Assembly: GCF_001183605.1 (NCBI RefSeq)
Contig: NZ_LFXJ01000005.1
Span: 2,230,037-2,294,036 of the forward strand
Direction: 5' to 3'
From: Lysinibacillus xylanilyticus
GTDB lineage: Bacteria; Bacillota; Bacilli; Bacillales_A; Planococcaceae
DNA: 64,000 nucleotides
A program made the translations under genes and the position numbers. Of the stretch, positions 26,606-36,507 are shown one piece after another. Every line of letters starts with the position of its first letter. The first letter of the stretch is position 1. The notes below the pieces were generated by a model, which saw only the letters and a list, made by a program, of their open reading frames with translations, had not been told where the DNA came from and ran no database searches.

Positions 26606-27874
26606 ATGTTAGATGTTATTATGAATGACATTTTAGGAACACCAGCTATATTAGTCGGCCTATTCGCTTTTGTCGGTTTATTAATCCAAAAAAAGTCAGC
26701 TTCAACAGTTCTTTCTGGTACGTTAAAAACGGTTATGGGCTTTGTTATTCTTGGTGCAGGTGCAACTGTTTTAATTGGTTCTTTAAATCACTTTAGTAAT
26801 ATGTTTGATCATGCATTTAATGTCCAAGGGGTTATCCCAAATAATGAAGCGATTGTAGCAGCCGCTCAAACTAGTTTTGGAACATCTACAGCCATGATTA
26901 TGGTTTTCGGTATGATCATGAACATTTTATTTGCGCGATTTACGCCCTTAAAATATATATTTTTAACTGGTCATCATACATTATTTATGGCGTGTTTAAT
27001 CGCAGCATCACTTTCAGTCGGCGGTATGAGTGGCACACCTCTTATCATCGTTGGCTCTATTATACTAGGTATTTGTATGGTCGTATTCCCTGCCATTTTA
27101 CAACCAACTGTTCGTCAAATAACAGGTAGTGATGATTTTGCTATCGGTCATTTTGGCAGTGTTGGTTATTATGTATCTGCTAAAATTGGAAAGCTCTTTG
27201 GAAATAAAGCCAAATCAACGGAAGACATAAAAGTTCCAAAATCTCTTGGCTTTTTAAGAGATACATCTGTAGCCGTATCCTTAACTATGAGTCTATTTTT
27301 TATTATCGTTGCCCTATTCGCAGGTCCATCCTATATTGAGACACAGCTATCCGGCGGTTCGAATTTTATCGTCTTTGCCATTATTCAAGCTATTACCTTT
27401 GCCGCTGGTGTCTATATCATTTTAGCTGGAGTGCGAATGCTGATTGCCGAAATTATTCCTGCCTTTAAAGGTATTGCAGATAAACTCGTGCCAAACACAA
27501 AGCCTGCATTAGACTGCCCTACAATTTTCCCATTCGCACCAAATGCAGTTATTATCGGCTTCCTGTTTAGCTTTGTAGCAGGTTTAGTGTCCATGTTTAT
27601 ACTTCCCCTCATAGGGCTAAAAGTGATTGTACCTGGGCTTGTACCACATTTCTTCACGGGTGCGGCTGCAGGAGTATTCGGTAATGCAACTGGCGGTAGA
27701 ACCGGTGCTATGGTAGGAGCATTTGCCAACGGATTAATTATTAGCTTTATCCCCGCAATTCTACTTATCTTTATGGGTGATATCGGCTATGAAGGAACTA
27801 CATTTGGCGATTCAGACTTCGGCATTGTAGGGATCATCATAATAAATTTATTAAAATTATTTGGTGCAGTTTAA
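26606..27874 (+). CDS. PTS EIIC component, ascorbate (UlaA) type
   Basis: A 422-residue membrane transporter with about eleven hydrophobic segments. It begins MLDVIMNDILGTPAILVGLFAFVGLLIQKK and contains DFAIGHFGSVGYYVSAKIGKLFGNK and HFFTGAAAGVFGNATGGRTGAMVGAF, typical of the UlaA/SgaT family. It should import and phosphorylate ascorbate or a related sugar acid with the IIA and IIB proteins. A terminator follows at 27894-27932. Confidence 0.92.
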   Translation: MLDVIMNDILGTPAILVGLFAFVGLLIQKKSASTVLSGTLKTVMGFVILGAGATVLIGSLNHFSNMFDHAFNVQGVIPNNEAIVAAAQTSFGTSTAMIMVFGMIMNILFARFTPLKYIFLTGHHTLFMACLIAASLSVGGMSGTPLIIVGSIILGICMVVFPAILQPTVRQITGSDDFAIGHFGSVGYYVSAKIGKLFGNKAKSTEDIKVPKSLGFLRDTSVAVSLTMSLFFIIVALFAGPSYIETQLSGGSNFIVFAIIQAITFAAGVYIILAGVRMLIAEIIPAFKGIADKLVPNTKPALDCPTIFPFAPNAVIIGFLFSFVAGLVSMFILPLIGLKVIVPGLVPHFFTGAAAGVFGNATGGRTGAMVGAFANGLIISFIPAILLIFMGDIGYEGTTFGDSDFGIVGIIIINLLKLFGAV

Positions 27875-27893
27875 TTCATTACAATCGAACAGT

Positions 27894-27932
27894 GGGTCTC
27901 GTAAACTACTTGAATGTTTGCGAGGCTTTTTT
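27894..27932 (+). terminator. Terminator of the PTS operon
   Basis: Hairpin pairing GGTCTCGTAAAC with GTTTGCGAGGC followed by six Ts, 20 bases after the EIIC stop. The remainder up to 28170 is AT-rich and without a recognisable gene. Confidence 0.8.
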
Positions 27933-28171
27933 AATTGCCCGAAGAAAAAGGGTTATTTTTCAAAACATATAAGTATTTCACAATATCTCCCTACCTTTTT
28001 CACTATCTAAATAGAGAAAATCCATTACAAAACAAACTAAATACTCAGTGATCAGAAAATATCGAGAATGATATAAACCCATTTTCCTGTAGTAAATTGT
28101 AAAAAATCTGATAGTATTTAATGGTAAAACAAAATATCATCGTCTGACCTCTGACGTAGAATAACTTTTTG

Positions 28172-28178
28172 CCGATAT
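28172..28178 (+). promoter_or_regulatory. Candidate sigma-D (motility) -10 element
   Basis: CCGATAT at 28172 is an exact match to the -10 box of the Bacillus motility sigma factor, 18 bases before the ribosome site of the next gene. The -35 region is a poor match to TAAA, so this stays tentative. It fits because the operon encodes a chemoreceptor. Confidence 0.4.
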
Positions 28179-28208
28179 AAATAATACATACAACTGGAGG
28201 TACTCATA

Positions 28209-29195
28209 TTGAAAAAATTAATGATTGGCTTTTGCTTAATAGCTTTGTTATTAGCAGGCTGTTCAATTACTCAGCCGGAAAAAGCGCAAGATGACTATAA
28301 AATTGGTATCTTACTTTCGGATGCAGGGCTTGGTGATGAATCATTTAATGACTCAGCTTTTAAAGGGCTTGAGAAAGCACGAGATGAGCTAGGTATTTTG
28401 TTTGATTATAAAGAGGCGCCTGATGGTAATTACGAAGAGAAGCTAGAGGAACTTGTCGCAGAAAAGTATAACATCATTATTGGTCTAGGCTTCTCTGTAC
28501 AGGAGGCATTGGAAAAGACTGCGAAGAAATATCCTGATCAACAATTCGTCCTTATTGACGGGCAATCAGATGTTGCAAACATCACTTCCATAACCTTTAA
28601 AGAGCAAGAAGGTAGCTTTTTACTTGGAATGGTTGCTGCAATGACGAGTAAAACTGGAAAAATAGGATTTATTGGTGGTGCAGATGTTCCGGTTATCCAT
28701 CACTTTGAAAACGGCTTTATTGAGGGAGCTAAATATTATAATCCAAATATCGAAATTATTAGTGAATATTCTGGCTCATTTGATGATACCGAAGCAGGTG
28801 CCGCGATCGCAGAACGTTACATAAAGAACAAAGTAGATTTTATTTATCATGCAGCGGGCTTCACAGGCTTTGGTGCCATAAAGAAAGCAGAAGAAATGGG
28901 CATATATGCGGCCGGAGTTGATATTGATCAATTTTACATTGCAGAAAAAACTGTCGTGACATCGATGTTAAAAAATGTTGACCAAGCTGTTTTTAAAATG
29001 GCTAAAACATTAGATGAGGAAGGGAAAATTTCCGAAAAATCATTTTCATTCGGTTTAGCTGATAATGGAGTAGGCCTTGCGGATATACGTGTTATTAAAC
29101 TTACACCTGAACAACAGGCTGCTCTTGAAAAAGCAAAAGAAGATATTGTCTCGGGTAAAATAAAAGTTTCTGCAGAAAAGGGGAACAGCCAGTGA
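28209..29195 (+). CDS. BMP family (PnrA-like) substrate-binding lipoprotein
   Basis: A 328-residue lipoprotein. Signal peptide and lipobox LLAGC put the lipidated cysteine near residue 18. The mature protein shows BMP/Med-family landmarks: [24 protein letters not shown] near residue 31, [36 protein letters not shown] and [20 protein letters not shown]. PnrA-type members bind purine nucleosides. The start is TTG, with GGAGG eight bases away. No ABC partner genes are present; instead the stop overlaps a chemoreceptor gene by four bases, which suggests it presents ligand to that receptor. Confidence 0.88.
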   Translation: MKKLMIGFCLIALLLAGCSITQPEKAQDDYKIGILLSDAGLGDESFNDSAFKGLEKARDELGILFDYKEAPDGNYEEKLEELVAEKYNIIIGLGFSVQEALEKTAKKYPDQQFVLIDGQSDVANITSITFKEQEGSFLLGMVAAMTSKTGKIGFIGGADVPVIHHFENGFIEGAKYYNPNIEIISEYSGSFDDTEAGAAIAERYIKNKVDFIYHAAGFTGFGAIKKAEEMGIYAAGVDIDQFYIAEKTVVTSMLKNVDQAVFKMAKTLDEEGKISEKSFSFGLADNGVGLADIRVIKLTPEQQAALEKAKEDIVSGKIKVSAEKGNSQ

Positions 29196-30856
29196 CGCTA
29201 CGAAAAAAGCTATTTTTGAACATACTTATTCCCATTGGACTCGCAATGGCTATGATTGGTTTTATTATCGTTCAAACATTCGATATACAAACAACTGCAC
29301 AAGATGATACAGAACTATTACTGGCAGTGAAAGAACTTGAACAAAGTTTAGTTGTAGCGAGCCAATCACTAAACAACTACACTTTTTTAGATAGTGAGGC
29401 CAATAAAAATGAAGCTCTTTCTATTTTAAAAGAAACGAAAGTAAATTTAGAAAAACTCTCAACTATTGCAAAAATATCTGAGCATAAGGCAATCATCAAA
29501 AAAATCGAGGGTAAATACGATGCATTAGCAAAATCTTCAGAAGCAGGATTTCTTGCTCACAATCGTCCTGAAATAAAAAAACAAGCAATCAGAATATCCG
29601 GTATTTTGAACGATATGTATCTACTGAAAAAGGAAACAAATGAATGGTATAAAGAAACGAATGATTTGGCAACACAAAAAATTTCATTTATTACCACAAC
29701 AACAATAATAGGAAGTATCCTTCTACTTATTGCTACTATCATTTTTTCGTATGTCGCAACGAAAAGAATTACTAAACCGATTAACCGAATCGTGGATTGT
29801 GCACAATTGGTAGCTGCAGGGAATTTGACAATTGACACCTCTTCCCTCCCCTATAAGGAAGGCAGTCGAAATGAAGTTGATCAACTGACGGAGAACTTTT
29901 CAAAAATGATTGTTAGCTTAAAAAGCACCGTACAATCAATTGATCATGTAGGCGAAAATGTTGGTCTATTTACAAAAGATGTCACAAGCTATATCGATAC
30001 CGTTAACGAGGGCAATAAACAAATTGCTACATCAACAGATGAATTGGCAAAGGGAAGCCTAACTATTTCAGAAGATATCCAGTCAGCTGCTATCCTTATG
30101 AATACGATGGCAGATCAATTTACTACTGTTCAGGAGACAAGTGAACAATCAGCAGTGAACGGTAGCAAAGCACTTACTGCAGTTCAAAATGGTCGTAACT
30201 CACTAGAGAAACAATCCTCTATCGCGAAGGATATTTCATCCACTTCGGTTAACATCAAAGAGGCTGTTACTCAATTCTCTCAATTCACAACAGAAATTGA
30301 AGGTGCAGCTAATGCAGTCCACGCTATTGCTGATCAAACAAATCTATTAGCATTAAATGCTGCAATCGAAGCGGCACGTGCTGGAGAAGCCGGAAAAGGA
30401 TTCGCAATTGTAGCAGAGGAAGTCAAAAAACTATCTCATGAAACAGAAAAAGCAACTTCTTTAATCTCTTCGATGGTGACACATATACAAGATGGCATTA
30501 CGCTCATTCTCTCTACGGCAGAGCATGGACATCAGCTTTCAAATGAACAATTACAATCGATGACCGATACAGAAAAGTCATTTGAGGCGATTGCAACTCA
30601 TGTATTAGATATTAATGATCAGTTACAGCTCCTTACGAAGGATATGGAGCAAACAAGCGAAATGAGCAAGCAAATGAACAGCGCCATTGAAAACATTTCA
30701 GCTATTACGGAAGAAACCGCAGCAGGAACAGAAGAAATATCCGCTTCTACTCAAGCACAGTTAGGATCATTCGAAAAAATTAGTGAAAAGGTTTCAGAAC
30801 TTCAAGAAATGACAAATACGTTGACTGTAGAGCTAAAAAAATTCACATTATCATGA
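29192..30856 (+). CDS. Methyl-accepting chemotaxis protein
   Basis: A 554-residue receptor. One membrane helix (about 7-30) and another (about 165-188) bracket a short extracellular helical sensor of roughly 135 residues, too small for a Cache domain. A HAMP domain follows ([24 protein letters not shown]), then a long signalling domain with the hairpin tip [20 protein letters not shown] near residue 380. The GTG start overlaps the lipoprotein stop (GTGA). The small sensor and this coupling suggest that it reads the bound lipoprotein rather than the ligand itself; that is inference. Confidence 0.92.
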   Translation: MTLRKKLFLNILIPIGLAMAMIGFIIVQTFDIQTTAQDDTELLLAVKELEQSLVVASQSLNNYTFLDSEANKNEALSILKETKVNLEKLSTIAKISEHKAIIKKIEGKYDALAKSSEAGFLAHNRPEIKKQAIRISGILNDMYLLKKETNEWYKETNDLATQKISFITTTTIIGSILLLIATIIFSYVATKRITKPINRIVDCAQLVAAGNLTIDTSSLPYKEGSRNEVDQLTENFSKMIVSLKSTVQSIDHVGENVGLFTKDVTSYIDTVNEGNKQIATSTDELAKGSLTISEDIQSAAILMNTMADQFTTVQETSEQSAVNGSKALTAVQNGRNSLEKQSSIAKDISSTSVNIKEAVTQFSQFTTEIEGAANAVHAIADQTNLLALNAAIEAARAGEAGKGFAIVAEEVKKLSHETEKATSLISSMVTHIQDGITLILSTAEHGHQLSNEQLQSMTDTEKSFEAIATHVLDINDQLQLLTKDMEQTSEMSKQMNSAIENISAITEETAAGTEEISASTQAQLGSFEKISEKVSELQEMTNTLTVELKKFTLS

Positions 30857-30901
30857 TAAATACAGCTTTGGATAAATTAATAGCAAAAAGTTAGAAAAAC
30901 A

Positions 30902-30935
30902 AAATCCCGAATAACGGACATTATTCGGGATTTTT
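30902..30935. terminator. Terminator after the chemoreceptor gene
   Basis: AAATCCCGAATAA and TTATTCGGGATTT pair around a CGGACA-type loop, followed by Ts. The element is nearly identical to the one at 32948-32995. Confidence 0.85.
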
Positions 30936-31036
30936 CTTATTGTTGATTTTGTCCACTTTTGGCTCGACAAGGCCGCTTCCAGCTCAAGCCCCCCATATAG
31001 CATCCAAAGATAAAACTACTAGAGTAATTTCTTATT

Positions 31037-31609
31037 TCAAGATAAATATTTCATTGTTAAATGGAGAACTGCAACTTCATTTCCGGTGTTTTCATAGCTA
31101 TGCTTTCTATTTGCTTCAAATTGAATAGAATCAAATTCGTTTAATGTATATATTTCTTGTCCAACCTGAATCGAAATTGTCCCTTTCATTACTGTGACAT
31201 ATTCGATAGCTCCTTCATGATGAGGTTCTGCTTCATATTTGCTATTTGGTTGCAAACAAGCACGATGCATTTCCAATCCTGTTTCTTTTTTGTACCGAAA
31301 TATAGTTTCTAATCGCCACATTTGATTTTCTTCTATAATAAATCCTTCTCCGCAGCGTGCAACATTTACTATATCTTCTATAACCATAAGCCGTGACAAC
31401 GGAATAGATAATCCTTTTGTAATCTTCCAAATGACGCCTAATGTAGGATTCGTTTCTCCTCTTTCGATTTTCCCTAACGTTAATTTACTAACACCCGTTT
31501 TTTTTGCTAACTCTTCTAAACTTAATTTTTGTTCATTGCGTATTTGTCGTAACAATTGACCAACTTGCAGAATTACTTCTTTTGTTTGCATATCCTCTTG
31601 TTCTTTCAT
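31037..31609 (-). CDS. XRE family regulator with cupin domain
   Basis: A 190-residue regulator. An N-terminal helix-turn-helix (about residues 13-68: LLRQIRNEQKLSLEELAKKTGVSKLTLGKIERGETNP) is followed by a C-terminal cupin (about 110-185: PHHEGAIEYVTVMKGTISIQVG, then HSYENTGNE). In this family the cupin usually senses a small ligand. The start has GGAGG five bases upstream. A drug/metabolite exporter gene diverges 85 bases away and is the obvious target. Confidence 0.9.
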   Translation of the reverse strand: MKEQEDMQTKEVILQVGQLLRQIRNEQKLSLEELAKKTGVSKLTLGKIERGETNPTLGVIWKITKGLSIPLSRLMVIEDIVNVARCGEGFIIEENQMWRLETIFRYKKETGLEMHRACLQPNSKYEAEPHHEGAIEYVTVMKGTISIQVGQEIYTLNEFDSIQFEANRKHSYENTGNEVAVLHLTMKYLS

Positions 31610-31694
31610 AGGAACCTCCGCTTTCGGTATATTATAGTTTACTTTTTATATAAATAATTATATTATAATATATATTTAGAAAGGAGCGAACGAA

Positions 31695-32636
31695 ATGCGT
31701 GCTATCTTATTAGGTATTTTATCATCTGCGTTTTTTTCAGCTACATTTATTATAAATCGAGTTATGAACGTATCAGGAACAAGCTGGGCTTGGACTGCTT
31801 CCTTCCGATTTTTATTCGCTTTACCCATTTTATTCTTTATCGTCCTATTTCGCAAAAACCTTCGTCCACTATGGGTAGAAATGCGTAAACATCCTTTAGC
31901 ATGGCTTGGTTATGGCACAATAGCCGGGGTTGGATTTTATTCTTTATTAAGCTATGCTGCTGTATTTAGTCCTGCATGGCTCGTAGCAGGTACATGGCAA
32001 ATAACCATTTTAGCTGGTTTGCTATTATCTCCGTTATTTTTTATTACATTGGAGACGAAGTCAGGAGTTAAACGAGTTCGCGGTAAAATTCCAATGCGAA
32101 GCTTACTCGTTTCCTTATTTATTTTAACAGGTGTCATTTGTATGCAATTAACTGAAGCTGGAAATATTACTGTTTCTCAATTTTTAACCGGTTTCCTCCC
32201 TGTAGTAATCGCTGCATTCTTATATCCTTTCGGTAATAGAAAAATGATGGAAGTCGTTGATGGTCGCTTAGATACATTTCAACGCGTGTTAGGCATGGCA
32301 ATTGGAAGCCTTCCAGTCAGTATTATATTAGCGATTTATGGTTGGACTACAACTGGCATACCAACATCTGGGCAAATCTCACAAGGTTTCTTATTAGCAT
32401 TATGTTCGGGTGTTATCGCCACAATGACATTTTTCTTCGCTACTGACTTAGCGAAGAATAACCTTTCTTTGTTAGGGGCAGTGGAGGCAACACAAGCTGG
32501 AACAATGGTATTTACTGTTATTGGTGAAATCGTTTTTTTAAACGGTTCTTGGCCTATTGGATTATCTTTAATTGGTATGATCATTATCATGATTGGAATG
32601 ATTGCTAATAGTATTATCAATTATGCCTCGGCATAA
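31695..32636 (+). CDS. DMT-superfamily efflux transporter (EmrE-like, PF13536 type)
   Basis: A 313-residue membrane protein with about ten helices, beginning MRAILLGILSSAFFSATFIINRVMN. The FSPAWLVAGTWQITILAGLLLSP segment and the long even spacing of helices match the multidrug efflux family PF13536. Its last residues (NYASA) and its stop codon are encoded by the 20-base palindrome that opens the downstream dispersed repeat, so the C-terminus has probably been altered by insertion. Regulation by the divergent XRE-cupin protein is likely. Confidence 0.85.
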   Translation: MRAILLGILSSAFFSATFIINRVMNVSGTSWAWTASFRFLFALPILFFIVLFRKNLRPLWVEMRKHPLAWLGYGTIAGVGFYSLLSYAAVFSPAWLVAGTWQITILAGLLLSPLFFITLETKSGVKRVRGKIPMRSLLVSLFILTGVICMQLTEAGNITVSQFLTGFLPVVIAAFLYPFGNRKMMEVVDGRLDTFQRVLGMAIGSLPVSIILAIYGWTTTGIPTSGQISQGFLLALCSGVIATMTFFFATDLAKNNLSLLGAVEATQAGTMVFTVIGEIVFLNGSWPIGLSLIGMIIIMIGMIANSIINYASA

Positions 32637-32865
32637 TTGCGTCCGGAATCGGCTTTGTGCTCGCACAAAGAATTCCTTTCCGATTCCGTGACATCCGCCG
32701 GTGGCTTTAACTTATTTCAGCGGATGTTTGGACATCGCTAAAAAGTAACTTAAACCCGCATTCATCTCACCACCTATAGAGGTGGGAAACTTCTGTACCT
32801 GTCGCTTCGCTTTCGGTACAAAAGACACATGCTGAAAGAAGTTAAATCGTACTGTTCCTGTATCT
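32619..32865. repeat. Dispersed mosaic hairpin repeat, copy A
   Basis: The module order is a palindrome AATTATGCC-TC-GGCATAATT (32619-32638); a hairpin with outer arms CGGAATCGG/CCGATTCCG and inner arms CTTTGTGC/GCACAAAG; a second hairpin with ACATCCGC/GCGGATGT; a CCACCT-ATAG-AGGTGG hairpin; a TGTACC...GGTACA unit; and the closing TGCTGAAAGAAGTTAAA. The other copies use the same order. No coding sequence lies within it. Confidence 0.8.
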
Positions 32866-32947
32866 AAACCGAAAACTGATTAAAATTATTATCTATTAAT
32901 TACTAATTGCTTAGAAGTCTTTAGGATAAATTAAAAACACAAGATAA

Positions 32948-32995
32948 GAAAAACAAAATCCCGAATAACGTTCATTATTCGGGATTTTTCTTATT
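32948..32995. terminator. Terminator of the SDR gene / repeat-flanking
   Basis: Same design as 30902-30935: CCCGAATAA and TTATTCGGG arms around CGTTCA, with A and T runs. It ends the minus-strand SDR gene. Confidence 0.8.
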
Positions 32996-33001
32996 GAAAT
33001 A

Positions 33002-33760
33002 TTATAAAGTTAAACCACCATCTACTAGAACTATTGATCCTGTCATATAGCTAGCGCGTTCAGATGCTAAGAACGTAACCATTTCTGCTAACTCTTCTGG
33101 TGCTGCATAACGTCCCATTCTCATATTTGGAAGTTCATCTGGAACATAGCCATTTGTTTCAAACATTTCTGTAACACTATTTGTTAACGCTGTTTGAACA
33201 CCTCCTGGACATATAGCATTAATGCGAATACCTTTTTTAACGTATTCTAACGAAGCCGATTTAGTCAAACCAACGACTGCATGTTTACTTGCTGAATAAA
33301 CAGCCATACTGTGTTCGCTTCGAATACCTGCTGTTGAAGCTGTATTAATGATTGAACCGCTTCCTTGACCTTCCATTATTTTTAAAACATGTTTTAAGCC
33401 AAGGAATACACCTTTTACATTAATGGACATAATACGATCATATTCAGCATCATCAATCTCTGTAAGTGGTGAAATTTTTTGAATAACCCCTGCATTATTG
33501 AAAAATACATCGATCAGACCGTATGTTTCAATTGCAGCATTTACATATTTCTGAACATCTTCACTTTTCGAAACATCGGCTTGAACGAAGATACCTTCGC
33601 CACCCTGTTCCTTAATCAGGCTTAAAGTTTCTTCACCTGTTTCCTTATTGAAATCGACAACTACAACTTTTGCTCCATTACTAGCTAATTTAATACTGCT
33701 AGCTCTGCCAATACCGCTTCCAGCTCCAGTTACTACCGCAATTTTATTCAAAAGATCCAT
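33002..33760 (-). CDS. SDR family oxidoreductase
   Basis: A 252-residue NAD(P)-dependent short-chain dehydrogenase. The cofactor loop TGAGSGIG is at residues 11-18, the acidic residue ending strand 2 (VVVDF) favours NAD, NNAGV is near residue 90, the catalytic Ser is in NTASTAGI and YSASK supplies Tyr and Lys near residues 156-160. The C-terminal SIVLVDGGLTL is usual. Substrate unknown. The AraC-type gene that diverges is a plausible regulator. Confidence 0.92.
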   Translation of the reverse strand: MDLLNKIAVVTGAGSGIGRASSIKLASNGAKVVVVDFNKETGEETLSLIKEQGGEGIFVQADVSKSEDVQKYVNAAIETYGLIDVFFNNAGVIQKISPLTEIDDAEYDRIMSINVKGVFLGLKHVLKIMEGQGSGSIINTASTAGIRSEHSMAVYSASKHAVVGLTKSASLEYVKKGIRINAICPGGVQTALTNSVTEMFETNGYVPDELPNMRMGRYAAPEELAEMVTFLASERASYMTGSIVLVDGGLTL

Positions 33761-33915
33761 ACTTAACTTCCCCCTTGATATATTTAATTCACTGTCTATT
33801 TTATTGCCAAATTAACGATTATTATTGTATTATTCTACACAAAATAGTATTTTCTCATTGTATTTAGCCAGAAATGTTACTGCTTTCATTCAAAAATAGA
33901 AATGGGGTTAGAAAG

Positions 33916-35112
33916 ATGAAAATCTCTTCAACCGATCTTCAATATATATGTCAGCTAATATATGAAACACATAATCTTTCTGTTTTTTATATCAACCAAT
34001 TTGAAGAAATTGCTTTTGAGTATACTTCGAAACATTTCCAACAAAGCTCACATTTTTCTTCCCTAAAAGATCACATTCGAGCATATCCATTTCATACTAC
34101 GCCAAATGATTTCCCGATTTTTTTCTCTAACAATAATTTTAATTTTTTCTATATTAATTTGAAAATGGATCAGCAATTTTTAGGTTCAATCATAGTAGGA
34201 CCTTCACTTTCCTCAGAAATGTCTGATGATAAAATAAATTTCTATGATGGAGATCAACCCATCCCTTTTCTCCATTACCAACCATTTTTATCGATTAGTT
34301 TATTCGTTTACTATCTTATTTATCAGCAAAAACTAAACAAAATGATGGTTATACATAATAACCAAGCATTAAAACCGATTATTACCCAAGAAGAAAATAC
34401 GATTCTTGAATTGTCTAATGCAAGAAGAAACTATATTGTTCATACAAACCTTTATTATGAAAAAATATTGTTAGACTATGTAAAAAACTGGCGTAAGGAT
34501 AAATTAACTGAGGTGCTAAACTACTCTATCGTGGGAGAAGCTGAACTTGGCGTACTATCTAAACGAAGTCGGCTAAGAAGTTTGCAGAATTTAATGATAA
34601 CCGGGATAGCCCTTACTTGTCGTGCAGCCATAGAAGGCGGGTTAAATGAAGAAACCGCATTTACCTTAAGTGATTTCTATATTCAAAAACTTGAGGAACA
34701 AGATAGCTTACATGCAATACTTGCTTTAACAGAGGAAGCCATCTACGACTTTACTAATCGAGTATCTATAGCAAATAAAGAAGTGTATTCTGCGACAATC
34801 ACAACTTGTCAGCATTATATTGAAAATCACATTTATGGTGAAGTTTCTTTGGATCAGCTTGCAGATATCTGCCATTTAAGTCCCAATTATCTATCATCTT
34901 TATTTAAAAAGGAAGTCGGTATTTCAATCAGTGAATCTATTCAACAGAAACGTATCGATGAAGCAAAGAAGCTATTAACTTTCACAAATTATCCAATCTT
35001 AGATATTGGTTCATTGCTAAATTTCACAGATCAAAGCTATTTCATTAAAATTTTTAAAAAATTCACAGGCATCACACCAAAACAGTATAGGAATAAGCAT
35101 TCTAACAAGTGA
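33916..35112 (+). CDS. AraC family transcriptional regulator
   Basis: A 398-residue protein. The C-terminal 100 residues hold two helix-turn-helix motifs: VSLDQLADICHLSPNYLSSLFKKEVG and YPILDIGSLLNFTDQSYFIKIFKKFTGITPKQYR. The N-terminal 290 residues are a sensor region I do not recognise. A ribosome site before the ATG at 33916 is weak (GGGG about eight bases away), and the upstream TTG has none. It ends shortly before a terminator and diverges from the SDR gene. Confidence 0.85.
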   Translation: MKISSTDLQYICQLIYETHNLSVFYINQFEEIAFEYTSKHFQQSSHFSSLKDHIRAYPFHTTPNDFPIFFSNNNFNFFYINLKMDQQFLGSIIVGPSLSSEMSDDKINFYDGDQPIPFLHYQPFLSISLFVYYLIYQQKLNKMMVIHNNQALKPIITQEENTILELSNARRNYIVHTNLYYEKILLDYVKNWRKDKLTEVLNYSIVGEAELGVLSKRSRLRSLQNLMITGIALTCRAAIEGGLNEETAFTLSDFYIQKLEEQDSLHAILALTEEAIYDFTNRVSIANKEVYSATITTCQHYIENHIYGEVSLDQLADICHLSPNYLSSLFKKEVGISISESIQQKRIDEAKKLLTFTNYPILDIGSLLNFTDQSYFIKIFKKFTGITPKQYRNKHSNK

Positions 35113-35125
35113 TACTAAAACCAAA

Positions 35126-35177
35126 TTAAAGAGAAGGTGAAATATTGCTAAGCCAACGATTTCACCTTCTCTTTAAA
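35126..35177. terminator. Bidirectional terminator
   Basis: Arms AAAGAGAAGGTGAAAT and ATTTCACCTTCTCTTT around about 20 bases, placed between convergent genes. Confidence 0.85.
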
Positions 35178-35230
35178 GTTTTCAAATCGGTTCTCCAAAC
35201 CCATTGCGGGGAGCAATAAGCATAGTTTTA

Positions 35231-35527
35231 TTAAGGAAACGGCGTTACTATCCACCCTAAGCCGAAAAAAATCACTGTAAATATTATGATAAATAATTCA
35301 ATACTTAACCCCCATAGACCTAACGAACGACTTTTTTTAGAAAATAACGCAATGACGCTAAGGGGGGCTGTCAAATAAATAAACAGAAAGAGGTTTTTTG
35401 TCGTTATATAAATATTCGTTAATAGCGTAATATTAAGTAATAGCAGTAGGCATAAGCCACCAATGACTCCAAACCATCCAGCTGTTACGAATCCCTTTTC
35501 AAATCGTTTTAACGTGACCAGTTCCAT
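35231..35527 (-). CDS. Small membrane protein of the ECF operon
   Basis: A 98-residue protein with three membrane helices (about 16-42, 48-63 and 72-94) and no family that I recognise. It overlaps the anti-sigma gene by 19 bases, so it belongs to the sigma/anti-sigma operon. It may support the anti-sigma factor or be a target. Confidence 0.7.
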   Translation of the reverse strand: MELVTLKRFEKGFVTAGWFGVIGGLCLLLLLNITLLTNIYITTKNLFLFIYLTAPLSVIALFSKKSRSLGLWGLSIELFIIIFTVIFFGLGWIVTPFP

Positions 35528-36507
35528 AATTTCACCTCACCTACTTTTAGATACCGTACAATATTATTCATTTTTTCTAATGATGTAAGGACATCTTTTT
35601 TCGGTCCTGTTACAACAACCCCATAAGTCTTTACACCATGTTTATTAATGTAAGCAATACGCTCCGGCAATGCTAAATTTTTCGCGCTAGAAATTGCTGT
35701 CGCAAGCTCTTCGTGATTTTCCATAGTCTTTAAAATATCTTTAAATACTTCTTCATTTGACGCTGAATCTCTAAATGGTGACCAAGTAGAATTATCACGT
35801 TGCACAGGATAGCCAATTGGTGATACAACTTTGCCATCTTTGCTTAAATTTGTTTTTTCTACACCGGTATCAACAGCAGCCCATACAACATCGACATTAG
35901 GCATTGCATCTTCAACTTCTTTAACTGTCATTAAATCGTAAAATGAAATATATGCTTCCACAACTGTTTCATCTGGTAAACCGTCAAGCACTCGCCATTC
36001 TCGACCAATATCCATCTCCAAATTCCTGTTTTCAGGATGTATTAGCCAAGGATTAGTTTCTGTTGGGTTTTTTGGAGCTACTCTTTCTAAAGATGTTGTC
36101 ACTTCTTTTTTAGATAAGCCACCAAGGAAAAAACGTAAATCATACGTGTTCGCTTTATAGTCTTCCGCTCCTATTCGCTTATACTGCTCAAAAGCAAGCT
36201 TCATTGAAAATGGCGTAAAGGACATATCAAACTCTATTTCCTCTAATGATGTATTTGGCTCTGTAACATACAACGTTTTGCTTGCTACTTCCATTAATGT
36301 TGTAGACTTTGTACCGAAGGCGTAATACATTAATGTCAACATAAAACTAATTGGCACAATCAATAATATCATTGTTAAAGTTGCAAAAATCAACTTCGAT
36401 TTTGACGTAAAAATTGTTCTTTTAATAGCTTTTTGAAATTTACTTTGATCTTTTATATTTGCGATTTCTTCTTTGGAGTTGGCTATTAATTTTTCATAAT
36501 CATCCAT
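35509..36507 (-). CDS. Anti-sigma factor (Sigma_reg N/C type)
   Basis: A 332-residue protein with a short cytoplasmic N-terminus (residues 1-37), one membrane helix (about 38-65, IFATLTMILLIVPISFMLTLMYYAF) and a large extracellular domain. Landmarks such as AYISFYDLMTVKEVEDAM and TYGVVVTGPKKDVL match the YlaD/Sigma_reg_C type. The cytoplasmic part should hold the ECF sigma factor encoded directly upstream, with which it overlaps by eight bases. Confidence 0.85.
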   Translation of the reverse strand: MDDYEKLIANSKEEIANIKDQSKFQKAIKRTIFTSKSKLIFATLTMILLIVPISFMLTLMYYAFGTKSTTLMEVASKTLYVTEPNTSLEEIEFDMSFTPFSMKLAFEQYKRIGAEDYKANTYDLRFFLGGLSKKEVTTSLERVAPKNPTETNPWLIHPENRNLEMDIGREWRVLDGLPDETVVEAYISFYDLMTVKEVEDAMPNVDVVWAAVDTGVEKTNLSKDGKVVSPIGYPVQRDNSTWSPFRDSASNEEVFKDILKTMENHEELATAISSAKNLALPERIAYINKHGVKTYGVVVTGPKKDVLTSLEKMNNIVRYLKVGEVKLWNWSR

